64,000 nt of DNA from Burkholderia ambifaria AMMD (GTDB lineage: Bacteria > Pseudomonadota > Gammaproteobacteria > Burkholderiales > Burkholderiaceae). The stretch covers positions 744,001 through 808,000 of the forward strand of contig NC_008391.1 in the NCBI RefSeq assembly GCF_000203915.1, in the 5' to 3' direction. Under the pieces are notes generated by a model. That model was not told the origin of the DNA. It searched no databases and was given only the letters and a program-made list of their open reading frames with translations. Positions within the stretch are counted from its first letter, which is position 1; every line of letters begins with the position of its first letter. Positions 1-9,103 of this stretch are shown here, in pieces. A program made the translations under genes and the position numbers.

Positions 1-1
1 G

Positions 2-568
2 TACCAGGGCGGCAACATGCTCGCGATCGACCCGCTCGACGACGACGAGGCAGAGAAGCTCAACGGGCTGCTCGTCGCGTTCGGGTTGCCGAACGCGCTG
101 CTGCACGCGCCGAACCCGGTGCATTCGGCCTCGGCCGCGCGCCGGCAGGGCGCGATCTCGATCGTCACCGAACTCGGCGGCGCAGGCATGGCCGATCCGT
201 CGCTGATTCGGCTCGGCCGCCACGGGCTGCTGCACTACCTCGGCCATATCGGCTTGCTGCACGGCGCGCTCGTGCCCGACGCGCCGCCGACCGTCACGCG
301 CTTTCTGCGCGTCGACGGCGATCGCCACTTCGTCTATGCGTACGAACGCGGGCTGTATGAACCGCTCGTCGAACTCGGCGACCAGGTGAAGGCCGGACAG
401 CCGGCCGCGTGGGTGCACTTCCCCGATACGCCGCTGCGCGAACCGGTGCTGTATCGCTTCAAGGGCGACGGCGAAGTGGTGTGCAAGCGCGTGCCGGCGC
501 AGGTGCAGCGTGGCGATTGCCTGTTTCAGCTGGCGGAGGCGTCGACGCCTCCGCGTGTCATCGCGTGA
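2..568 (+). CDS. Succinylglutamate desuccinylase/aspartoacylase-family protein, C-terminal part
   Basis: The reading frame is already open at base 2, so the gene begins before the window; about 188 C-terminal residues are present. The segment carries the family's C-terminal beta domain: a passage around VELGDQVKAGQPAAWVHFPD followed by a short strand-rich tail, as in M14-family zinc deacylases that remove acyl groups from amino-acid amines. The zinc-binding N-terminal half lies outside the window, so catalytic residues cannot be checked and the substrate is unknown. The next gene is convergent. Confidence 0.8.
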   Translation, partial: YQGGNMLAIDPLDDDEAEKLNGLLVAFGLPNALLHAPNPVHSASAARRQGAISIVTELGGAGMADPSLIRLGRHGLLHYLGHIGLLHGALVPDAPPTVTRFLRVDGDRHFVYAYERGLYEPLVELGDQVKAGQPAAWVHFPDTPLREPVLYRFKGDGEVVCKRVPAQVQRGDCLFQLAEASTPPRVIA

Positions 569-654
569 TCGCGACTGGCGCAACCGGCCCCCGCGAAGGA
601 TAGCTACAACGCGTCACGGCCGTCGTACGCCGGCGCCAGTGCATATGCGGACCG

Positions 655-1725
655 TCAGCCGGACGACCGTGGCAACTCATTTCCCTGCGCAGCACCGCAT
701 TGATGGCAATGCGGAAAGAAGAAGAAATTCCGGCCGCCGCATTCGCAGACATTGAAAAGCCGCAATCCGCAATGTACGCAGAACGTGGAATCGTCGCCGC
801 CGAGATTCCATTGTTTGTCGCATGACGGGCAGCGCTTTTTTTCGAGTGACCGAACGGCTTTTTCGTATCCGATCGTGCGCGCGCGTGCTCCCTGATCCTG
901 CTGCAATTCGAGCCGTTTGCGTTCGGCATAGCGCTGAAATGCCTTCATCATGTAAAGGCCGGCGAATACCGTGAGTGCAATGCCGACCAGAACCCGGACA
1001 TAGCCGCCGAAATTCGGCAGGTACGGAACCAGTTCAACGAAAAACGCGCTCAGTGCAAACAGGCCAAAACCATACACGAACGGCCAGTAGCGCACCTTGC
1101 GGTAGCGGATGAACAGCCAGATCGCAACCAGCAGTATCGGTAACGTCAGCGCCAGCCGAAGCCCGAACACTTGCATCTCGTAGTGCCGTGTTGCCGCGTC
1201 GAAGCGCCGTTCGGCTACCGCGTTCGCTTCGGCGATTTGCGTGTCCACTTGAGTCTGCTGCGAGCTCAGTGCCCGTTGCTGGTCGCCGATCGCATCGATC
1301 TGATGCTGCCAGTTGACCACCACGGCCTGGAGCGTATCAAGCTTGTGCGTTCTGGCCAGAATGTCCGGGTTCCTCGCGCTGTCTCCTGTCACCGAGCGGG
1401 TTGCCACCCAGTTGCGGAAACTTTCCTTCTCGGCCGCGTACTCCTTCGCGGCGCGGCCGCGCGCCACTTCCATTGTGTCGGCCTTCTCGACAAGCGCGTC
1501 GTGCTGCGCCTGCAGACCGCGCCGCGCCGCGTCCAGCCGCGCCTTTGCCTGAGTATCGGCGAATTGCTCGATGACGGGCGGACCGCCGCTCGGCGCGAAC
1601 GCCATGTCGCGGATCACCAGACCGCCGAGCATGTTGAGAAAGATCGCGAAGATGATCGCAATTGCCCATGACGCGAGTCGCAGGAGCCGCGCTGGACTGG
1701 TCAGGCCGTCGCCGGAATTCATCAT
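655..1725 (-). CDS. Membrane protein with coiled coil and C-terminal zinc ribbons
   Basis: I do not recognise a named family. From the chosen start the protein has about 356 residues: one membrane segment near residues 15-35, a long charged helical region (about 60-185) likely to form a coiled coil, three more hydrophobic segments (about 187-265), and a cytosolic tail with four closely spaced cysteine pairs (CPSC, CVHC, CEC, CHQC) typical of double zinc ribbons. The frame extends upstream to 1974, but that part overlaps divergent rdgC. An ATG-ATG pair at 1725 preceded by AGAGGG is the likelier start; ATG at 1758 is possible. Function is unknown; a membrane-anchored scaffold or quality-control role is only a guess. 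Confidence 0.65.
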   Translation of the reverse strand: MMNSGDGLTSPARLLRLASWAIAIIFAIFLNMLGGLVIRDMAFAPSGGPPVIEQFADTQAKARLDAARRGLQAQHDALVEKADTMEVARGRAAKEYAAEKESFRNWVATRSVTGDSARNPDILARTHKLDTLQAVVVNWQHQIDAIGDQQRALSSQQTQVDTQIAEANAVAERRFDAATRHYEMQVFGLRLALTLPILLVAIWLFIRYRKVRYWPFVYGFGLFALSAFFVELVPYLPNFGGYVRVLVGIALTVFAGLYMMKAFQRYAERKRLELQQDQGARARTIGYEKAVRSLEKKRCPSCDKQWNLGGDDSTFCVHCGLRLFNVCECGGRNFFFFPHCHQCGAAQGNELPRSSG

Positions 1726-1963
1726 TATTTTTTTGCCCTCTGTTGGAATGGCGTTCATTGTCGCCAATCTCGATACCGCCATCAATTGGCTCTTTCTCGT
1801 CGATTTCAGCCCGGCGCCGCTCCGATGCTGCATGCGGACGTTGAACGGCCCGCCAGTTCGCGCAACCGCTCTGCGTCGGCGATCTTCGCGATGTTGTCGA
1901 ACGATTGGAATTGGCCGGGAACCGTCACCGTCAGATAGAATGATGCGCTTTGCCCGTACTCCT

Positions 1964-2884
1964 ATGTGGTTCAAGAATCTTCAGCTTCACCGTCTTCCGG
2001 CACCTTGGGCCGTGACCCCCGATCAGATGGAAAAATGGCTGGCGCCCCACGCGTTCCAGCCGGGCAGCAGCGTCGAAATGCAGCGCGTCGGATGGGCTTC
2101 GCCGCGTGACGACGGCGCGCTCGTGTATTCGATCAACCGGCAGATGCTGCTGCTGTTTCGTGCCGAAAAGAAGCTGCTCCCGGCATCGGTCGTCAATCAA
2201 GTAACCAAAGCGCGTGCGCTTGAAGTCGAGGAGCAGCAGGGTTTCAAGGTCGGCCGGAAACAACTGCGCGAACTCAAGGAGCAGGTTACCGACGAACTGC
2301 TGCCGCGCGCGTTCAGCATTCGCCGCGATACCCGCGTGTGGATCGATACGGCGAACGGCTGGCTCGTCATCGATGCGGCTGCACAGGCACTTGCCGACGA
2401 CGTTCGCAGCCTGCTCATCAAATCGATCGACCCGTTGCCGCTCACCGGTGTTCACGTGGCCCGTTCGCCGGTGGCAGCGATGACGGACTGGCTGCTGTCC
2501 GGCGAGGCGCCGGGCGGCTTCACCGTGGACCAGGACGCCGAGTTGCGCTCGAGCGACCAAGGTGGCGCCACGGTGCGCTACGTCGGCCACGCGCTGGAAG
2601 CGAACGACATGCGCCGGCACATCGAAACCGGCAAACAATGCACGCGCCTCGCGATGACGTGGAATGACCGGATCTCGTTCGTGCTGACACCGTCGCTGAC
2701 GATCAAGCGTGTCACGCCGCTCGACGTGATCAAGGAGGCGGCGGATCCCACTGCGCAAAATGACGATGAACGCTTCGATTCGGATGTCACGCTGATGACG
2801 GGTGAATTGGGGCGGATGCTGACCGATCTTGTCGATATCCTGGGTGGCGATCGGCAGGACTCGATTCATCAGGCGGCAGCCTGA
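1964..2884 (+). CDS. rdgC: Recombination-associated protein RdgC
   Basis: RdgC is a ring-shaped nucleoid DNA-binding protein that modulates RecA filament formation. The start [12 protein letters not shown] is the hallmark N-terminus of the family, and the 306-residue length is the usual size. The frame is open further upstream, but the ATG at 1964 matches the family start exactly. It is transcribed divergently from the zinc-ribbon membrane protein. A GC-rich stem follows at 2894-2918 without a T tract. Confidence 0.96.
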   Translation: MWFKNLQLHRLPAPWAVTPDQMEKWLAPHAFQPGSSVEMQRVGWASPRDDGALVYSINRQMLLLFRAEKKLLPASVVNQVTKARALEVEEQQGFKVGRKQLRELKEQVTDELLPRAFSIRRDTRVWIDTANGWLVIDAAAQALADDVRSLLIKSIDPLPLTGVHVARSPVAAMTDWLLSGEAPGGFTVDQDAELRSSDQGGATVRYVGHALEANDMRRHIETGKQCTRLAMTWNDRISFVLTPSLTIKRVTPLDVIKEAADPTAQNDDERFDSDVTLMTGELGRMLTDLVDILGGDRQDSIHQAAA

Positions 2885-3186
2885 CTCCGTCGTCGTCGCG
2901 GGCCCTCGCCCCGCGACGGCGGGGCGTCGCGCTGACGCCCGTTCGCCCCACCCCACTCCCGCTGCAAGCCTTCTGACCTCCGCCGCGAAATCCTTATCGA
3001 AATTGCTTCGTTCGTCTTTGCCGGCCGCGCCGCTAACGTGTTCCAAACGGCGGCGGCACGCCGGATGTTTCGCAGGATACCGAGCGGCCGCCGTCATCAC
3101 GACAACCGCGTCGCGATAACGGAACAGACCGGACGGGCCGTGTGCCCCGCCCCCGCCAGGAATGTCCGCATCGCGCGCCCTTCGCG
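2885..3186. other. Intergenic region between rdgC and the GNAT gene
   Basis: This stretch of about 300 bases holds a 9-bp GC-rich hairpin (2894-2902 with 2910-2918) just after rdgC. It has no T tract, so it is at best a weak terminator. No convincing small gene was seen. Confidence 0.5.
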
Positions 3187-3753
3187 ATGCCCATGGCCAC
3201 GAACGACCGCATCATCGACACGACACCGCTCGATGTCCGCGCCCAGCCGCTGATCGACGCGCTGATCGACGAATACGCGACGCGCTACGACGCTTACCGC
3301 CCCGACAGCCGCGCGTCCGCCCGCGACGAACTCGCGCGCTACCCGGCCGAGCAGTTCGCGCCGCCCGAAGGCGCGTTCGTGCTGCTGCTGCGCGACGGCG
3401 AAACGATCGGCGGCGGCGCGTTCAAGCGCTACGACGCGCAGACGGCCGAACTCAAGCGCATCTGGACCCGCGCGGACCTGCGCCGCCAGGGGCTCGCACG
3501 CGTGATCGTCGACGCCCTCGAGCGGCGCGCCGCGCAGCAGGGTTATCGACGCGTGTACCTCACCACCGGCTTTCGCCAGCCCGAAGCGTGGGCGCTGTAC
3601 GACCGCACCGGCTATACGCGCCTGTTCGATTCGTCGATCGATCCCGAAGCGTATTTCCACCTGCGCTTCGGCAAGGATCTCGTCGATCCGTCGCGCACGT
3701 CGACGCTCGCCGATCTGTGGGCGCCGCTCCCCGAACCGGTGCTGCCGCGCTGA
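3187..3753 (+). CDS. GNAT-family N-acetyltransferase
   Basis: A 188-residue single-domain acetyl-CoA-dependent acyltransferase. The acetyl-CoA loop appears as RADLRRQGLARVIVDALE, preceded by the strand AELKRIW, and the C-terminal segment LYDRTGYTR is typical of GNAT proteins. The open frame extends upstream, but MPMATNDR (ATG 3187 or 3193) gives the normal length. It precedes a binding protein and two flavin monooxygenases. That neighbourhood resembles Bacillus sulfur-scavenging operons, in which a GNAT enzyme N-acetylates S-alkylcysteines before oxidative cleavage. The substrate here is inferred from context only. Confidence 0.85.
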   Translation: MPMATNDRIIDTTPLDVRAQPLIDALIDEYATRYDAYRPDSRASARDELARYPAEQFAPPEGAFVLLLRDGETIGGGAFKRYDAQTAELKRIWTRADLRRQGLARVIVDALERRAAQQGYRRVYLTTGFRQPEAWALYDRTGYTRLFDSSIDPEAYFHLRFGKDLVDPSRTSTLADLWAPLPEPVLPR

Positions 3754-3816
3754 ACCGCCGCTTCATCCGACTCCGCTTCCCACGACACAACGACACGACA
3801 ACGACAGGACGCATCC

Positions 3817-4770
3817 ATGCAACGAGCCGTACCCTTCACGCCGCGCGTGCTGCGCACGCTGGCCGCCGCACTAGCCGCCGCGCTGATCGGCGTGACCGCG
3901 ATCGCCGCGGCCGCCGCGACCTTCGACCTGAGTCCCGAGCAGCGCGGCCGCCCGCGCGGCACGGCCGATGCGGCTGTCGAACGCGCGGTGCCCGCGTCGT
4001 TCAAGTTCGCCGAAGCCGGCACGCTGACGATCGGCGTCGCGCCGAGCCTGCCGCCGATCAGCTCGTATGCGACCGACGCGCGCACGGTGATCGGCTTCGA
4101 CGCGGACGTCGGCCAGCTCGTGTCCGACAGCCTCGGCCGCAAGCTAAAGATCGTCCCGCTCGCGTGGGCCGACTGGCCGCTCGCACTCGAATCGGGGAAG
4201 GTCGACGCGGTGATCTCGAACGTCACCGTCACCGAAGAGCGCAAGCAGAAGTTCGATTTCTCGACCTACCGCAAGGACCAGGTCGGCTTCTACGTGCGCA
4301 ACGACAGCAAGATCCAGTCGATCCGCGAGCCGAAGGACGTCGCGGGGCTGCGCATCGTGACCGACGCCGGCACCAACCAGGAAAAGATCCTGCTCGCGTG
4401 GGACCGCGAGAACGTCGCGCACGGCCTGAAGCCCGTGCAGGTCCAGTACTACGACGACCAGGCCATGCGGATCGTTGCCGTGCAGTCGGGCCGCGCGGAT
4501 GCCGTGTTCAGCGTGAACTCGGTGCTCGCGTACCAGAGCGCGCAGCAAGGCAAGACGCGGCTCGTCGGCGCGATCAGCGGCGGCTGGCCGCGCACGGCCG
4601 ACATCGCGATTGCGACACGCCGCGGCAGCGGGCTCGCCGATCCGCTGACGGTCGCGCTGAACGGGTTGATCAAGAATGGCCGCTACCAGCAGATCCTGGA
4701 GCGCTGGAACCTCGCATCGGAAGCGATCGATCAGTCGCGCACCAATCCGCCGGGCTTGCCGAAGATCTGA
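3817..4770 (+). CDS. ABC transporter substrate-binding protein, amino-acid (SBP_bac_3) type
   Basis: A 317-residue periplasmic receptor. Residues 1-35 form a long signal peptide with an Ala-rich core. The mature part begins the bilobal fold at GTLTIGVAPSLPPISSYATD and carries the family pattern SGKVDAVISNVTVTEERK, in which the ligand-binding Arg/Asp region of polar amino-acid receptors lies. The C-terminus NPPGLPKI is shared with the second receptor at 9104-10045, so the two are paralogues. It probably delivers a substituted amino acid to the fused permease-ATPase encoded downstream. The ligand is not known from sequence. Confidence 0.9.
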   Translation: MQRAVPFTPRVLRTLAAALAAALIGVTAIAAAAATFDLSPEQRGRPRGTADAAVERAVPASFKFAEAGTLTIGVAPSLPPISSYATDARTVIGFDADVGQLVSDSLGRKLKIVPLAWADWPLALESGKVDAVISNVTVTEERKQKFDFSTYRKDQVGFYVRNDSKIQSIREPKDVAGLRIVTDAGTNQEKILLAWDRENVAHGLKPVQVQYYDDQAMRIVAVQSGRADAVFSVNSVLAYQSAQQGKTRLVGAISGGWPRTADIAIATRRGSGLADPLTVALNGLIKNGRYQQILERWNLASEAIDQSRTNPPGLPKI

Positions 4771-4809
4771 GCGCCCCCTTCCACGCGTTGCGCAGGAACG
4801 CCGAACACC

Positions 4810-5859
4810 ATGTCTTATTCGCTTTCATTGCTGGATAAAAGCCCGATCGCCGACGGCACGACCGCCGCCGACGCGCTGCGCTTCACGACGACCCTCGCGC
4901 AACGCGCGGAACAGCTCGGCTACGAGCGCTTCTGGGTGGCCGAGCATCACGGCGCGCCGGGCTTTGCGAGTTCCGCGCCCGAGATCGTGGTCGCGCACCT
5001 GCTCGCGCACACGTCGCGCATTCGCGTCGGCTCGGGCGGCGTGATGCTGCAGCACTACAGCCCGTTCAAGGTCGCCGAGTCGTTCAGGCTGCTCGCCGCG
5101 CTCGGGCCGGGCCGCGTCGATCTCGGCATCGGCAAGGCGCCCGGCGGGCTGCCGCTCACCACGCGCGCGCTGCAGTGGTTTCACGACAAGGCGAACAAGC
5201 CCGACTTCGCGGGCCAGCTCGCGGCGCTCGACGCGTTCCTCGGCTGGGGTGTCGCCGAAGATCATCCGCTCGCCGGTGCGGTCGCGCTGCCGGTGCCGCC
5301 ACACGCGCCCGAGCGCATCCTGCTCGGCGGCTCGCCCGACAGCGGCGCGCTCGCCGCGCGCCACGGCTGGCGCTTCTGCTACGCGGGGCACTTCAACGGC
5401 GACGACGCGAACCTCGAGCGCTCGCTCACCGCGTATCGCGACGCGGGCGGCACGCGCGCGCTCGTCGCGCTGTACGCGGTCGCCGCGCCGACCCGCGACG
5501 AGGCCGAGCAGCTGATCGGGCCGCTGAAGATCTTCCGGCTGCAGTTCGCCGGCGGTCAGAGCTTCAACCTGGCGAGCGCGCAGGCCGCGGCGGAATTCGC
5601 GCGGCAAAGCGGCGCGTCCGACTACCGGATCGACGAGCTGCGCCCGACCGTGCTGGCCGATACGCCCGAGCGCGTGCATCGCGCGCTCGATGCGCTGAGC
5701 CGGCGGCTCGACGTCGACGCGTTCGTGATCGACTCGCCGGTGACCGATTACGCGGCGCGCCTCGCGTCAGCCGAATGGCTCGGCGGCGCGCAGTCGATCA
5801 CGCCCGTGCAGGCGGCCCTTTCGGCCGAACGTTCCCTTTACCCCGACCAGAACGCGTGA
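4810..5859 (+). CDS. LLM-class flavin-dependent oxidoreductase (luciferase-like, YtmO/MsnO8 type)
   Basis: A 349-residue bacterial-luciferase-like TIM-barrel enzyme using reduced FMN and oxygen. Diagnostic segments are RFWVAEHHGAPGFASSAPE (flavin pocket), RIRVGSGGVMLQHYSPFKVAE and GRVDLGIGKAPGG. The length fits the MsnO8/YtmO group. It starts 39 bases after the receptor gene and ends 7 bases before the next monooxygenase, so it is clearly in the operon. In Bacillus the equivalent protein helps cleave N-acetyl-S-alkylcysteines; a similar carbon-sulfur cleavage role is inferred here. Confidence 0.9.
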   Translation: MSYSLSLLDKSPIADGTTAADALRFTTTLAQRAEQLGYERFWVAEHHGAPGFASSAPEIVVAHLLAHTSRIRVGSGGVMLQHYSPFKVAESFRLLAALGPGRVDLGIGKAPGGLPLTTRALQWFHDKANKPDFAGQLAALDAFLGWGVAEDHPLAGAVALPVPPHAPERILLGGSPDSGALAARHGWRFCYAGHFNGDDANLERSLTAYRDAGGTRALVALYAVAAPTRDEAEQLIGPLKIFRLQFAGGQSFNLASAQAAAEFARQSGASDYRIDELRPTVLADTPERVHRALDALSRRLDVDAFVIDSPVTDYAARLASAEWLGGAQSITPVQAALSAERSLYPDQNA

Positions 5860-5866
5860 CGCCCCC

Positions 5867-7225
5867 ATGACGACCCGACGATCGATTCCCTTCGGCCTGA
5901 TGCTGCAAGGCGCAGGCAGCCACATGAACGCCTGGCGGCACCCGAGCAATCCGCCGGACGCGAGCATCAACCTCGACTTCGCGATCGGCATCGCGCGCAA
6001 GGCGGAAGCCGCCGGCATCGCGTTCGCGTTCGTCGCGGACGGCCTCTACATCAACGAGAAGTCGATCCCGCACTTCCTGAACCGCTTCGAGCCGCTGACC
6101 GTGCTGTCGGCGCTCGCGGTCGCGACGAAGAAGATCGGCCTCGCGGGCACGATCTCGACGTCGTACAGCGAGCCGTTCACGGTCGCGCGCCAGCTCGCGT
6201 CGCTCGACGTGATCAGCGGCGGGCGCGCGGGCTGGAACGTCGTGACGACGCCGCTCGAAGGCACCGCGAAGAATTTCGGCAAGGCGCATCCGGAGCACGC
6301 GTTGCGCTACGAGATCGCCGACGAATACCTCGACGTCGTGCAGGGGCTGTGGGACAGCTGGGACGACGACGCGTTCGTGCGCGATCGCGCGACCGGGCGC
6401 TTCTTCGATCGCGACAAGCTCCATACGCTCGACCATCACGGCCGCTTCTTCCAGGTCGCGGGCCCGCTGAACATCCAGCGCTCGCCTCAGGGGCAGCCGG
6501 TGATCTTCCAGGCCGGCTCGTCCGACACGGGCATCGGGCTCGCGGGCAAGTATGCGGATGCCGTGTTCACGCATTCGCCGTCGCTCGACGAAACGGCCGC
6601 GTTCACGCGACGCGTGAAGCAGAGCGCGGTCGAGCACGGGCGGCAGCCCGGCGACGTGAAGATCTTCCCCGGCGTCGGCCCGATCGTCGGCCGCACGGCC
6701 GCCGAAGCGGAAGACAAATATCAGGCGATCCGCGACCTGCTGACGATCGACGAGGCGCTCGCGTATCTCGGCCGCTATTTCGATCACCACGATTTCACGC
6801 AGTACGCGCTCGACGCGCCGTTCCCCGACCTCGGCGACCTCGGCCGCAACAGCTTTCGCTCGACCACCGACCGGATCAAGGCCGACGCGAAGCGCAAGCA
6901 GCTCACGCTGCGCGAGACGGCGCTCGCCGTCGCGACGCCGCGCCCGAACTTCATCGGCACGGCCGAGCATGTCGCCGACGAGCTGATCCGCTGGCACGAC
7001 GCCGGCGCCGGCGACGGCTTCATCCTCGGCTTTCCAGTGCAGGCGCAGGGCGTGGACGACTTCGTCGACCTCGTGATTCCGGTGCTCGAGGCACGCGGCC
7101 GCTACAGCCGCGACCTGCCGGGCAGCACGCTGCGCGACCACCTCGGCCTGCCGCGCAAGGCGAGCCGCCATGCGGCGCCCGGCGCGGTGCAGAAACAGGA
7201 CGACGCGGCCGAAGCGCACGCGTGA
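5867..7225 (+). CDS. NtaA/SnaA/DszA-family FMN-dependent monooxygenase
   Basis: A 452-residue member of the large NtaA/DmoA/YtnJ class, which needs FMNH2 from a separate reductase. Typical features are the start IPFGLMLQGAGSHMNAWRHP, the passage IGLAGTISTSYSEPFTVARQ, and GRAGWNVVTTPLEGTAKNFG, all standard for this family. The neighbouring YtmO-like enzyme, GNAT and amino-acid transporter suggest oxidative sulfur release from S-substituted cysteines (CmoJ/YtnJ-like). No flavin reductase gene is visible nearby. Family is certain; substrate is inferred. Confidence 0.92.
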   Translation: MTTRRSIPFGLMLQGAGSHMNAWRHPSNPPDASINLDFAIGIARKAEAAGIAFAFVADGLYINEKSIPHFLNRFEPLTVLSALAVATKKIGLAGTISTSYSEPFTVARQLASLDVISGGRAGWNVVTTPLEGTAKNFGKAHPEHALRYEIADEYLDVVQGLWDSWDDDAFVRDRATGRFFDRDKLHTLDHHGRFFQVAGPLNIQRSPQGQPVIFQAGSSDTGIGLAGKYADAVFTHSPSLDETAAFTRRVKQSAVEHGRQPGDVKIFPGVGPIVGRTAAEAEDKYQAIRDLLTIDEALAYLGRYFDHHDFTQYALDAPFPDLGDLGRNSFRSTTDRIKADAKRKQLTLRETALAVATPRPNFIGTAEHVADELIRWHDAGAGDGFILGFPVQAQGVDDFVDLVIPVLEARGRYSRDLPGSTLRDHLGLPRKASRHAAPGAVQKQDDAAEAHA

Positions 7226-7284
7226 CGCCGACGCGCCGTCACGCGCGGCGCGTCCGACCGACCCGATCGAGGACCTTCATCGAC

Positions 7285-9069
7285 ATGAGCGACACGACCC
7301 ATCTCGGCGGCGCGCTGCCGCCGCTTCCTTCGTCCCGCGTCCGCGACGCCGGCACGCGCCTGCGCATCGTGCCGGCCCGCCACCGCTCGCGCACGGCCGG
7401 CACCGTGCTCGCGCTCGTGCTGATCGCGCTCGCGCTGCATTCGATCCTCGGCAACCCGCAATGGGGCTGGCCGGTATTCGCCGAATGGTTTCTGTCGCCG
7501 CCGGTGCTGTCCGGACTCGCGCGCACGCTGGTGCTGACGCTGCTCGGCGCGGTGTTCGGCTTCGCGCTCGGCGCGTTCGTCGCGCTGGCGCGGCTGTCGC
7601 GTTCGCGCCTGCTCGCCGCGAGCGCGTGGACCTTCGTGTGGCTGTTCCGGTCGATTCCGCTGATCGTGCTGCTGCTGATCCTCAACAACCTCGGCTACCT
7701 GTACGAACACGTGCGGCTCGGCGTGCCGTTCACCGACATCGTGTGGTTCGACACGCCGACCACCGACCTGATCAGCCCGTTCCTCGCGGCCGTGCTCGGC
7801 CTCACGCTGAACCACGCGGCGTTTTCCGCCGAGGTGATCCGCGGCGGCATTCTCGCGGTCGACCAAGGGCAGCTCGAAGCCGCCGCCGCGCTCGGCCTGC
7901 CGCGCGGTCGCCAGACTACGCGGATCGTGCTGCCGCAAGCGATGCGCGCGATCCTGCCGACCGCGTTCAACGATCTCATCTCGCTCGCGAAAGGCACGTC
8001 GATGGTGTACGTGCTCGCGATGCCCGAGCTGTTCTATACGGTGCAGGTGATCTATCGCCGCAATCTCGAAGTGATTCCGCTGCTGATGGTCGCGACCGTC
8101 TGGTATCTGATCATCCTGACCGTGCTGTCGGCGATCCAGGTTCAGGTCGAGCGCCACTACGCGCGGGGGGCGTTGCGCAACCCGCCGCCGTCGGCACTGA
8201 CGTTCGTGCTGGCGCGCATCGGTGCGCTATGGCGGCGTGCCGCGGCACGCCACGCGACAACCACCGCAACGGCACGCGGCGACGCCGCGGCAGCGCCGCT
8301 GCCGAGCGTCGGCGGCGAAGTCGCCGTGCACAACGTATCGAAACAGTTCGGCATGCAGCGCGTGCTCGACAACGTGTCGTTCGTCGCGCCGCGCGGCAGC
8401 GTGACGGCGATCATCGGGCCGTCCGGGTCGGGCAAGTCGACGCTGCTGCGCACGATCAACCATCTGGAACGCGTCGACGACGGCTTCATCGACATCGACG
8501 GTGAGCTGATCGGCTATCGGCGCGACGGCGACGTGCTGCACGAGCTGAAGGAGCGCGACGTGCTGAAGCGGCGCACGGCGGTCGGCATGGTGTTCCAGAA
8601 CTTCAACCTGTTTCCGCACTTGACCGTGCTCGAGAACCTGGTGGAGGCGCCCGTCGCCGTCGCGGGCATCACGCGCGAGGCCGCCGAGCGCACCGCGCGT
8701 ACGCTGCTCGCGCGTGTCGGCCTCGCGGATAAAGCCGATGCCTACCCGCGCCAGCTATCCGGCGGCCAGCAGCAGCGCGTCGCGATCGCGCGGGCGCTCG
8801 CATTGCGCCCGAAGGTGCTGCTGTTCGACGAGCCGACGTCGGCGCTCGATCCCGAACTGGTCAACGAAGTGCTCGACGTGATCAAGGAACTCGCACGCTC
8901 GGGCACCACGCTCGTGATCGTCACGCACGAGATCGGCTTCGCGCGCGAAGTCGCGGACAACGTGCTGTTCATGGAGCGCGGCCGCGTCGTCGAATCGGGC
9001 CCGCCCGCCGTTGTGCTCGACGCGCCGGCCCATCCGCGCACGCGCGCGTTCCTGTCGCGGGTGCTGTGA
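7285..9069 (+). CDS. Fused amino-acid ABC transporter permease and ATPase
   Basis: One 594-residue polypeptide joins two subunits usually made separately. Residues 40-290 are a HisM/GlnP-type permease with hydrophobic segments at about 40-55, 78-103, 112-135, 165-190 and 265-285, and an EAA loop around 198-229. A basic, Ala/Thr-rich linker spans about 315-345. The ATPase follows: Walker A GPSGSGKST (378-386), signature LSGGQQQR (491-498), Walker B LLFDEPTSALDP (about 512-523) and switch His548. ATG 7285 was chosen because upstream codons in this frame overlap the previous gene. Together with the two flanking binding proteins it would form a complete importer. Confidence 0.93.
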   Translation: MSDTTHLGGALPPLPSSRVRDAGTRLRIVPARHRSRTAGTVLALVLIALALHSILGNPQWGWPVFAEWFLSPPVLSGLARTLVLTLLGAVFGFALGAFVALARLSRSRLLAASAWTFVWLFRSIPLIVLLLILNNLGYLYEHVRLGVPFTDIVWFDTPTTDLISPFLAAVLGLTLNHAAFSAEVIRGGILAVDQGQLEAAAALGLPRGRQTTRIVLPQAMRAILPTAFNDLISLAKGTSMVYVLAMPELFYTVQVIYRRNLEVIPLLMVATVWYLIILTVLSAIQVQVERHYARGALRNPPPSALTFVLARIGALWRRAAARHATTTATARGDAAAAPLPSVGGEVAVHNVSKQFGMQRVLDNVSFVAPRGSVTAIIGPSGSGKSTLLRTINHLERVDDGFIDIDGELIGYRRDGDVLHELKERDVLKRRTAVGMVFQNFNLFPHLTVLENLVEAPVAVAGITREAAERTARTLLARVGLADKADAYPRQLSGGQQQRVAIARALALRPKVLLFDEPTSALDPELVNEVLDVIKELARSGTTLVIVTHEIGFAREVADNVLFMERGRVVESGPPAVVLDAPAHPRTRAFLSRVL

Positions 9070-9103
9070 TGCACGCCGCTCCCCACCTCCGAGGCGACCG
9101 ACG

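Noticed and set aside
2894..2918. GC-rich hairpin after rdgC considered as a terminator.
   Set aside because: No T tract on either strand and only nine pairs; noted only within the intergenic entry.
3162..4838. A 558-codon plus-strand frame across the GNAT and receptor genes.
   Set aside because: Arg-rich alternative frame with no start context; the two real genes use other frames with clear domains.
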